Assembly: GCF_000380185.1 (NCBI RefSeq) | Contig: NZ_KB904755.1 | Coordinates: 1-64,000 of the forward strand | Direction: 5' to 3' | Origin: Thiofilum flexile DSM 14609 | GTDB lineage: Bacteria > Pseudomonadota > Gammaproteobacteria > Thiotrichales > Thiotrichaceae | Length of the DNA stretch: 64,000 nucleotides | Shown: piece after piece, positions 54,174 to 60,950 of the stretch | Numbering within the stretch: position 1 is the first letter of the stretch | Layout: the number at the start of each line of letters is the position of its first letter | Notes under the pieces: generated by a model | What the model was told of the DNA's origin: nothing | Databases searched by the model: none | What the model saw: only the letters and a program-made list of their open reading frames with translations | Made by a program: the position numbers and the translations under genes

Positions 54174-57005
54174 ATGCCCACTCCCCTAGAGATTGCTTTA
54201 GAACGTATTGAAGCTTGCCGTCAAACCAAAGCCCCTCGCTTGGACTTGAGTAATCTACTGTTATTAGATGAAATCCCGCCTAGTGTGTTTGAGCTGGTTT
54301 GGTTAGAGAAATTAGACCTTTCCATGTGGATATTAGGGGAAAAAGGACTTATCAAGACTATTCCTCCAGAAATTGCTCAATTAACTAAACTCTTACGTTT
54401 AAACGTAGAAAAACAAAGTTTGAGTGATTTAAGCCCTCTGCATTCACTCCATCAGTTACAATCACTCAATTGCAGTGGCAATCAGATCACCGACTTAAGC
54501 CCTCTGCATTCACTCCACCAGTTACAATCACTCCATTGCCATCACAATCAGATCACCGACTTAAGCCCTCTGCATTCACTCCTTCAGTTACAAGAACTCG
54601 ACTGTGGTAGCAATCAGATCACCGACTTAAGCCCTCTGCATTCACTCCACCAGTTACAAATACTCATTTGCGACGGCAATAAGATCACCGACTTAAGCCC
54701 TCTGCATTCACTCCACCAGTTACAAGCACTCAACTGTGGTGACAATCAGATCACCGACTTAAGCCCTCTGCAATCACTCCTTCAGTTACAAGAACTCGAC
54801 TGTGATAGCAATCAGATCACCGACTTAAGCCCTCTGCAATCACTCCAACAGTTACAAGTACTCGATTGCCGCTTCAATAAGATCACCGACTTAAGCCCTC
54901 TGCAATCACTCCAACAGTTACAAGTACTCGATTGCCGCTTCAATAAGATCACCGACTTAAGTCCTTTCGTTGAAACCCTGTTGTCTCATCGATTTAATCA
55001 ACTACGCTTAGCCAATAACCCCATTGCCTCTATTCCCTCTGTGCTATTAGGACACTACTTCTACGGCTGTTATGAAAGCTTGCGTCATTACTACCTAGCC
55101 CTTAAACAAGGCTCGGAATGGCGGCGTCAACTCAAGATTCAATTCGTTGGCAATGGTCGCGTTGGCAAAACTAGCCTAGCCTATGCCCTAAAACATCAAA
55201 AAGCTGCACCTCCCCATATGGAATCCACGCATGGGATTACCATTGAAACCTGCTGCCTCTCCTCTGAAAATAACGAGCCTATCACTTGGCAACTTTGGGA
55301 CTTTGGTGGGCAAGAAATCTACCATGCTACTCACCGCCTCTTTTTAAGTGACGATTGTCTATATCTCTTAGTGTGGGCAGAGGAAACCGAAGAGCAACCC
55401 ACAGAAATAAATCACCCTGTGAGCTATTGGCTAGAGGCTATTCATGATCTAGCGCCCAATAGCCCCGTGATTCTAGTCAAAAATCAGATAGATCGCTCAG
55501 ACAAGCACCTTAGTGCTTACCCTGCTGACTTCAACGCTGATATGCTAGGGGCTAAGCAAATTCGCCAAGCCGCTAAAATCTCCGCCTTACAGTATAAAAA
55601 TATTAAGGGCTTAAAGGGGATGATTGACGATGTGATTGAAGAACTCAAAGGGCGAGTCTGTCTCCAATTACCCCGCTCATGGCTAGCCGTTGAAGAGGCG
55701 ATTAATCGCTATAAACTCGCTCACCACAAAACTCTGAGCTTTGAAACATTTACCACGCTGTGTCAAGAGCATCAGATTGATTATGCCGAGTGGTTTGCAG
55801 ACTACCTGCATAAGACAGGGGTTATATTTTATCGAGAAGGTGCGTTTCAAGATCAAATCATTTTAGATCAAAACTGGATTATCGAGGCTGTCTATAAAGT
55901 CTTTGATCGTAAGGCTCCCTATCGGGAACGGTTACTCAAGAAAGGGGGAAAATTCTCAGGTTTTGAAAGCCAGTTAATTTGGCAAAACACCTCCGAAGCT
56001 GAGCGCGAAATTTATATTAATTTCATGCGCAATTGTCATATTTGTTATGAAGCAAACCGCAAGTGGGATACTCCCTTTGCCAAGCGTGAATACATTATTC
56101 CAGCCTTTTTGCCTGAAAAAAATCCGACTGAGAAATTATGGGGCAATGACCCTAAGGATTGGCACTATAAGGTTCACTACCCCTTCTTGCACCGTAGCAT
56201 TATCGAGCGCTTGATTATTCGTTTGGGCGAAACCTATAAAGAGAATGCTCAACCGTGGCGGGAGGGTATTTACTGTGAGACTGAATGGGGACAAGTGTCC
56301 TTAGTGTGTCATATTCCTGATAAAACCCAATCGAATCAAGGCTATTTACAGTTTAGTCTACGCGGGACACATCAGGAACAATTGCTATATGCTTTGCGTC
56401 AATTGGTAAACGAAATTAGCCCCCACCCTCGTTATGAAGAATCATTACAACGCGGGCAAGAGGCGGCTCAAGCTTTACCTGAATTTAAGAAAGAGGAAAA
56501 CTTTACCTCACGCCTTGACCAACCTGTCGAAAAGCCAGCCATTCAAGTATTTATTTCGTACTCAAAAGAGGATAAAGAGCATCGTTTAGCACTAGAGAAA
56601 CGCCTAAAAATTATTAGCCGCCAATTTAAGGTGAAGGCATGGACAGATGAGCAACTGCTAGCCGGTGGGCTAGTACATGAGGATATTAAAGCAGAACTCA
56701 TCAAGGCTGATCTGATTTTGTTATTAATTAGCCCTGATTTTCTTGCTACGGATTATTGTTATGAGATTGAGCTACCGCTGGCACTAAAGCGTTATCAGGC
56801 TAAAGAAGCCATCGTGATTCCTATTATTGCGCGGGATACTCCTGATTGGGTAGAACACGGCATTAAGGGATTTCAGCTAGGGGATATTACCGCCTTACCT
56901 ACTAAGGGCGAGCCTTTAAGAAAGGATTCTGATAAGGATGAGTTTTGGGCTGATGTACAAATAGGGATTAAAAAGCGAGTACAAAACCTATTAGCACCGG
57001 ACTGA
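54174..57005 (+). CDS. LRR-Roc-COR-TIR (Roco-TIR) protein 2
   Basis: The 943-residue paralogue of the protein at 46714 has the same domain order. About eight LRR units lie at about residues 78-270, the last two being perfect 66-bp duplicates. The Roc domain has GNGRVGKTSLA (about 325-335), LWDFGGQEIYHATHR and VKNQID. A COR region follows, and the TIR is at about 789-943 (VFISYSKEDKEHRLALEKRL, YCYEIELPLALKRY). Outside the LRRs the two proteins are very similar, whereas the exposed LRR positions differ, implying different ligands. Its 3' end matches that of the CHAT-TIR gene. Toxic effector activity upon sensing infection is inferred. Confidence 0.85.
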   Translation: MPTPLEIALERIEACRQTKAPRLDLSNLLLLDEIPPSVFELVWLEKLDLSMWILGEKGLIKTIPPEIAQLTKLLRLNVEKQSLSDLSPLHSLHQLQSLNCSGNQITDLSPLHSLHQLQSLHCHHNQITDLSPLHSLLQLQELDCGSNQITDLSPLHSLHQLQILICDGNKITDLSPLHSLHQLQALNCGDNQITDLSPLQSLLQLQELDCDSNQITDLSPLQSLQQLQVLDCRFNKITDLSPLQSLQQLQVLDCRFNKITDLSPFVETLLSHRFNQLRLANNPIASIPSVLLGHYFYGCYESLRHYYLALKQGSEWRRQLKIQFVGNGRVGKTSLAYALKHQKAAPPHMESTHGITIETCCLSSENNEPITWQLWDFGGQEIYHATHRLFLSDDCLYLLVWAEETEEQPTEINHPVSYWLEAIHDLAPNSPVILVKNQIDRSDKHLSAYPADFNADMLGAKQIRQAAKISALQYKNIKGLKGMIDDVIEELKGRVCLQLPRSWLAVEEAINRYKLAHHKTLSFETFTTLCQEHQIDYAEWFADYLHKTGVIFYREGAFQDQIILDQNWIIEAVYKVFDRKAPYRERLLKKGGKFSGFESQLIWQNTSEAEREIYINFMRNCHICYEANRKWDTPFAKREYIIPAFLPEKNPTEKLWGNDPKDWHYKVHYPFLHRSIIERLIIRLGETYKENAQPWREGIYCETEWGQVSLVCHIPDKTQSNQGYLQFSLRGTHQEQLLYALRQLVNEISPHPRYEESLQRGQEAAQALPEFKKEENFTSRLDQPVEKPAIQVFISYSKEDKEHRLALEKRLKIISRQFKVKAWTDEQLLAGGLVHEDIKAELIKADLILLLISPDFLATDYCYEIELPLALKRYQAKEAIVIPIIARDTPDWVEHGIKGFQLGDITALPTKGEPLRKDSDKDEFWADVQIGIKKRVQNLLAPD

Positions 57006-57054
57006 TGCTATCCATAACTTGAGCTAGTACAAGCAAAACCATAATCTTACCCAA

Positions 57055-57090
57055 CGCTTTGATAGACCTGTCGAAAACCAGCAATCAAAC
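57055..57090 (+). pseudogene. Short remnant of a TIR-linker sequence
   Basis: TTTGATAGACCTGTCGAAAA followed by CCAGC-like bases resembles the linker just before the TIR domains (around 49142 and 56516), where the text encodes D(K/Q)PVEKPA. Only this scrap remains, so another TIR-bearing copy may have been deleted here. The rest of 57006-57337 holds att and arm sites but no gene. Confidence 0.4.
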
Positions 57091-57178
57091 TTAGGTACTG
57101 AAACCTTTATCTCCCTCTTGCTCAATGGGTAAAGTGCAAACCTCATCTACTTTCAAAAAATAACTATCTTATGCTTGC

Positions 57179-57198
57179 GTGTAGTAGCAGTGTAGCAA
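57179..57198 (+). promoter_or_regulatory. Right arm sites of element 2 (GTGTAGTA)
   Basis: GTGTAGTAG at 57179 and GTGTAGCAA at 57190 match the left-end words of element 2. Confidence 0.55.
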
Positions 57199-57253
57199 AT
57201 TATAATTACAAAGTTTTTATTATAAAATAATCAACAAGTTAATTTAAAAATAT

Positions 57254-57265
57254 ATTCCCTTCACC
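57254..57265 (+). other. att-like right end of element 2
   Basis: ATTCCCTTCACC exactly repeats the 12-base tRNA-Gly core at 32451-32462, after which the sequence diverges. Confidence 0.65.
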
Positions 57266-57337
57266 GTCTTATGTCTATAATAGTCCATATGCGTTCAGCA
57301 TCTCAGTAAAGACCCGACAATAATGGAGTGATCTAAT

Positions 57338-57571
57338 ATGAAAACAAAAATCTTAGATAGAATTACTCTTGAGGCAGGTAAGCGTAGTGGTAAACCTTGT
57401 ATTAGAGGTTTACGGATTGCAGTTTATGATGTGTTGGGTTGGCTTGCGGCAGGAATGAGTATCTCAGAAATATTAGAAGACTTTCCAGAGTTAGAAGCTG
57501 CGGATATTATGGCTTGTTTACAATTTGCGGCCAATCGTGAGCACACCTTGCAGGTTTTAGTGGTAGCATGA
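57338..57571 (+). CDS. DUF433-family antitoxin-like protein
   Basis: The 77-residue protein is a DUF433 helix-turn-helix protein: LDRITLEAGKRSGKPCIRGL, IAVYDVLGWLAAGMSISEIL and EDFPELEAADIMACLQFAA. DUF433 proteins are the antitoxin-like partners of DUF5615 PIN-like proteins. Its stop overlaps the start of such a gene (ATGA), but that partner is broken here. It lies just right of element 2, between two att-like cores. Confidence 0.85.
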   Translation: MKTKILDRITLEAGKRSGKPCIRGLRIAVYDVLGWLAAGMSISEILEDFPELEAADIMACLQFAANREHTLQVLVVA

Positions 57572-57916
57572 AACTGCTTTTAGATGAAAATCTATCTCAA
57601 CGGATTATTCCCTTCATTCAAGAGGCTTATCCTGATTCATCACAGATTGCCTTAGCTGGTATGGAGTCGGCCAGTGATCGTGAGGTCTAGGATTATGCTA
57701 AGCAAAATGATTTTGTCTTGGTGACACAAGATAGTGACTTTCATGACTTTTCAGCACTATATGGGCACCCCCAAAGTTATTTGGCTCAAATGTGGTAATC
57801 AACCTCGGCAACGTATTGTTGAATTACTGCTAACGATTAGGGGTGAAGTTGAGGCGTTTGTGAATAATCCCAATAGTGCCTGTTTAGAGGCTTATGATAC
57901 GTCTAGGCAAGAATAA
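57568..57916 (+). pseudogene. DUF5615 PIN-like toxin, disrupted
   Basis: From ATG 57568 the frame reads MKLLLDENLSQRIIPFIQEA and continues to SASDREV, where TAG (57688-57690) interrupts it at a position that is usually Trp in relatives. The same frame then continues DYAKQNDFVLVTQDSDFHDF. At the C-run 57768-57772 one missing C shifts the rest (PKVIWLKCGNQPRQRIVELL) into another frame. Two independent lesions show that the toxin is dead, while the antitoxin-like DUF433 gene is intact. Confidence 0.8.
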
Positions 57917-57961
57917 AAAAGCAATTTTAATTGAAAAATCATATAATTATACTACTTTTTA

Positions 57962-58019
57962 ATTCTCCTCACCAACTAGCCATGCATTCAATAAGCTGCT
58001 GATTAAGCGTAAGAAGTGA
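57962..58019 (+). other. Possible scar of a lost third element
   Basis: ATTCTCCTCACC (57962-57973) resembles the att cores. Shortly after, AATAAGCTG and AAGCGTAAGAAGTGA match the last codons of the element proQ genes (compare 46510-46537). This looks like a collapsed att-to-proQ segment. Confidence 0.4.
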
Positions 58020-58059
58020 GCCAGAAGCTCACTCTTAGCCTTTTAGATGAGGTCGCCGA

Positions 58060-59346
58060 TTATTTTATATTGAGCAACTTCAAGGCTTGTTGAGCATTCG
58101 CATCGCCCTGTTCCGCCGCCTTGGTAAGCCACTGTATAGCCTTTCCTTTATCTTGCTTGACTCCCTCACCATCAACATACATTAACCCTAGCAGATATTG
58201 AGCCGTCGTATCGTTTTGCTCTGCCGCCTTGGTAAGCCACTGCACAGCCTTTCCTTTATCTTGCTTGACTCCCTCACCATCAGCATACATTAACCCTAGC
58301 AGGTATTGAGCCGTCGTATCGTTTTGCTCTGCCGCCTTGGTAAGCCACCGCATAGCCTTATTATCATCTTGTTTGATTCCCACGCCATGGGCATAACTAA
58401 CTCCAAGGTAGTACTGAGCATCAGCATGGCCTTGTTCTGCTGCTTTGGTATACCACTTTACGGCCTTGATATCATTTGGCTGAACTCCATCGCCCTTGGC
58501 ATACATAAGCCCTAAGTTATATTGAGCGTCAGCATCGCCTTGCTCTGCCGCCTTAGTAAACCACTGCAATGCTTTGCTATAATCTTGTTTAACCCCCTCA
58601 CCCTTAGCATACCTACTCCCTAGGTAATATTGAGCCTTAACATGGTTTTGTCCCGCCGCTTTGGTAATCCACTGCAATGCTTTGCTATCATCTTGCTTGA
58701 CTCCCTCGCCAATATCATACATAAGCCCTAGGTGATATTGAGCCGTAACATGGCCTTGTTCTGCTGCTTTGGTAATCCACTCCAGAACCTTACCATCATC
58801 TTGCTTGACTCCCTTACCGTTAGCATACATAAGCCCTAGGTGGTATTGAGCATAAACATGACCTTGCTTTGCCGCTTTGGTCATCCAATGTATGGCTTTG
58901 CTATCATCTTGCTTGAACCCATAACCGAGTGAATACTTACGCCCTAGGTTATATTGAGCCTTAGCCAGCCCTTGCTCTGCCGCTTTGGTAATCCAATGTA
59001 TGGCTTTGTTATCATCTTGCTTGAATCTATCACCGAGGGAATACTGAAGCCCTAGGTAATATTGAACATCAGCATCACCTTGTTCTGCCGCTTTGGTGAG
59101 CCACTGCAAAGCAGTGTTTTTATTTTGCTTTACTCCCCATCCATTGATATACATAACTCCTATAAAAAATTGAGCCTTAGTGTTGCCTTGCTCTGCCAAA
59201 GGCTTCAAGAGTTTGAGCGCTGTCGCATAGTCTTTCTTTTCATAAGCCGTAAAAGCTTTGTTATAATCTTGGGTGGCATCTGCCAAGACGACCGAACCAG
59301 TCGTCATTGCCCAACTAAAGCATAAAACCACTATAAAACGTATCAT
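58060..59346 (-). CDS. Periplasmic Sel1-repeat (SLR) protein
   Basis: The 428-residue protein has a Sec signal peptide (MIRFIVVLCFSWAMTTGSVV then LADA) followed by about eleven 36-residue Sel1-like repeats. Each has the form AQYxLGxMYAxGxGVKQDDxKAxxWxTKAAEQG. SLR proteins are alpha-solenoid scaffolds for protein complexes, often at the envelope; the partner is unknown. Consecutive repeats are very similar at the DNA level (for example 58110-58230 and 58230-58350), so repeat number is probably variable. The 332-bp gap upstream (59347-59678) holds only the BrnTA promoter region. Confidence 0.87.
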   Translation of the reverse strand: MIRFIVVLCFSWAMTTGSVVLADATQDYNKAFTAYEKKDYATALKLLKPLAEQGNTKAQFFIGVMYINGWGVKQNKNTALQWLTKAAEQGDADVQYYLGLQYSLGDRFKQDDNKAIHWITKAAEQGLAKAQYNLGRKYSLGYGFKQDDSKAIHWMTKAAKQGHVYAQYHLGLMYANGKGVKQDDGKVLEWITKAAEQGHVTAQYHLGLMYDIGEGVKQDDSKALQWITKAAGQNHVKAQYYLGSRYAKGEGVKQDYSKALQWFTKAAEQGDADAQYNLGLMYAKGDGVQPNDIKAVKWYTKAAEQGHADAQYYLGVSYAHGVGIKQDDNKAMRWLTKAAEQNDTTAQYLLGLMYADGEGVKQDKGKAVQWLTKAAEQNDTTAQYLLGLMYVDGEGVKQDKGKAIQWLTKAAEQGDANAQQALKLLNIK

Positions 59347-59627
59347 GATAGATCCCTCATCGAATGAAACGGGGTAAATCCAAACCGCTATAACACACTA
59401 TAAAAATAGTTAAGAAAACAGGGCATTTCAAACTATGACGTAACAGTTCTAAGGATTTAAGGGTGCCTGTTGCACCCGTTACCTCATATCATTTCAAGTG
59501 GTACCAAACAAAATACAAAGCAGTATTTAAATCCCTTAAAAATATGCACAGAATCACCCTAATTACTCTCCTGATTGCTACAAGCCCATCGGCTCTTTTA
59601 TAGAGGACAACCTTGCCTTGTTTATTG

Positions 59628-59643
59628 CTAGCACTGATGCTAG
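59628..59643. promoter_or_regulatory. Inverted repeat in the brnTA promoter region
   Basis: CTAGCACTGATGCTAG (six-base arms) lies 36 bp before the brnT ATG, next to a possible -10 GTATAC. It is a candidate operator for autorepression by the BrnTA complex. Confidence 0.4.
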
Positions 59644-59678
59644 TCTTATCGTGTATACAAAAAAGGTATTTAACCACT

Positions 59679-59948
59679 ATGGCAACTTGGAACGAGGCCA
59701 AGCGTTTAAGCAATCTAGAGGAGCACGGAATTGACTTTAACGACCTAGATGAGGTCTTTGAGTTTCCGATGTTGACTATAGAGGATGATCGAAGAGCCTA
59801 TGGTGAGCAACGCCTACAAAGCCTTGCATGGTTGCGAGGTCGTGTCGTGTTCATGGTGTGGGTAGATCGTGAACTTGATGTACATATCATTTCTTGCCGA
59901 GAGGCCACTAAACATGAAACCAAGCAATACTTCAAAGATATTCAGTAA
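59679..59948 (+). CDS. brnT: BrnT-family type II toxin
   Basis: BrnT is a RelE-fold ribonuclease toxin. ATG 59679 (MATWNEAKRLSNLEEHGIDF) gives the standard 89-residue length; the frame is open 22 codons further with a hydrophobic non-family extension. Motifs: FNDLDEVFEF, DDRRAYGEQRLQSLAWLRGR, VVFMVW and ISCREATKHETKQYF. It comes first and overlaps brnA by 35 bp, the usual order. Confidence 0.9.
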   Translation: MATWNEAKRLSNLEEHGIDFNDLDEVFEFPMLTIEDDRRAYGEQRLQSLAWLRGRVVFMVWVDRELDVHIISCREATKHETKQYFKDIQ

Positions 59949-60225
59949 AGAGCAAATGCAAGCCGCCTTAAATAAGGCACCGGATACCGTAGAGCCTGAT
60001 GATGAAGACTACAATCCCAACGATTCCGCAGAAGTCGCAACCTATTGGAAAAATGCTACGGTACAATATCCCAAACGCGGCAAACAAAAGGCACCGTTAA
60101 AAGTACCTGTGTCTATTCGCCTAAGTGCTGAGGTAGTGGAGTATTTTAAGCAATCTGGTGAAGGCTGGCAGAGCCGACTAGATGACGCACTAAAGCAGTA
60201 TATTACTGAGCATGGACATGCTTAG
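59914..60225 (+). CDS. brnA: BrnA-family antitoxin
   Basis: The 103-residue protein starts at ATG 59914 (MKPSNTSKIFSKEQMQAALN). It has an acidic toxin-binding segment (DTVEPDDEDYNPNDSAEVAT) and a C-terminal ribbon-helix-helix-like part (PVSIRLSAEVVEYFKQSGEG then WQSRLDDALKQYI). It neutralises BrnT and represses the operon by family knowledge. Both genes look intact, so this is probably a working toxin-antitoxin pair that stabilises the nearby islands. Confidence 0.9.
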   Translation: MKPSNTSKIFSKEQMQAALNKAPDTVEPDDEDYNPNDSAEVATYWKNATVQYPKRGKQKAPLKVPVSIRLSAEVVEYFKQSGEGWQSRLDDALKQYITEHGHA

Positions 60226-60275
60226 AAACAAGCATAAAAAAGTAATTTGTACTAGCTCAAACCTAATCCGCCAGC

Positions 60276-60746
60276 CTAGTTTGCCTCACTGGGTGAACTA
60301 GTATTATCACCGGATGAACTAGTATTAGTCGTAGTATCCGTACTAGCCGCCCGATCCCGCCGATTCACTTCGCGGATAATATTTTCAATTTCGCGTCCGG
60401 TCATATTGGCACGTATTTCAATCGAGCTACCATCCTCGGTCTTAATAATCAGCTCCGCTTTTTTATTCTCCACCTGCTTTTCAAAAATCTGGGCTATTTT
60501 ACCTAAGATACTGTCTTGGCTTAAAAATAATGACAATGCGCCCCCCGCACTCACCGCTGCCACCGCAATGGGAATATAAGGCACTAAGTCTATGCCGCGA
60601 GTAATGTCCTTACTCTCAATATGCTCAGTTGAATAGTGAATTTGCCAATCCACATCCGCATCCAGCCCTTTTAATTCACTGACTAACTGCTCAGATAACT
60701 GCTGAATATCCACGGGATCAGCGCCACGTAACTCAATCGTCGCCAT
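60276..60746 (-). CDS. Small membrane protein resembling EACC1-type conflict-system components
   Basis: The 156-residue protein has an N-terminal alpha-beta part (MATIELRGADPVDIQQLSEQ), one membrane segment (about 55-74, LVPYIPIAVAAVSAGGALSL), a beta-hairpin-like AELIIKTEDGSSIEIRANM and a Ser/Thr-rich tail. This layout recalls effector-associated constant component 1 (EACC1) proteins found with CHAT, TIR and other conflict effectors. The resemblance is by pattern only. No effector gene adjoins, although the CHAT-TIR locus is 6 kb away. Confidence 0.5.
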   Translation of the reverse strand: MATIELRGADPVDIQQLSEQLVSELKGLDADVDWQIHYSTEHIESKDITRGIDLVPYIPIAVAAVSAGGALSLFLSQDSILGKIAQIFEKQVENKKAELIIKTEDGSSIEIRANMTGREIENIIREVNRRDRAASTDTTTNTSSSGDNTSSPSEAN

Positions 60747-60950
60747 AATAAAACACTCCTATTGCTGGGGTTAGGGGGAGCTAGATGCTATCCTTTTATT
60801 AAATCAAAGCCTTAGCTTTAAATCAAATTCAACAATCGGCGTGGATAATTTACACAATTGTGCCACCAAGCTTCCTTATTTTTAGGCTAAACTTCTTAAA
60901 CAAAAATTAATTGATAGTATTGAATGAGATCTTAAGTTGAGTCTAAAACA

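Larger units (their letters stand above)
44414..57265 (+). mobile_element. Integrative element 2: satellite backbone with Roco-TIR/CHAT-TIR cargo
   Basis: The element is bounded by att-like cores at 44414-44425 and 57254-57265, with arm words GTGTAGTA at both ends (44545-44618 and 57179-57198). It shares integrase type, ProQ gene, AlpA, membrane protein and the 63-aa protein with element 1, but the replication gene differs. It has no capsid, terminase or tail genes. Cargo is two LRR-Roc-COR-TIR genes and one CHAT-TIR gene at two positions: after proQ, and after the 63-aa gene. Confidence 0.78.
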
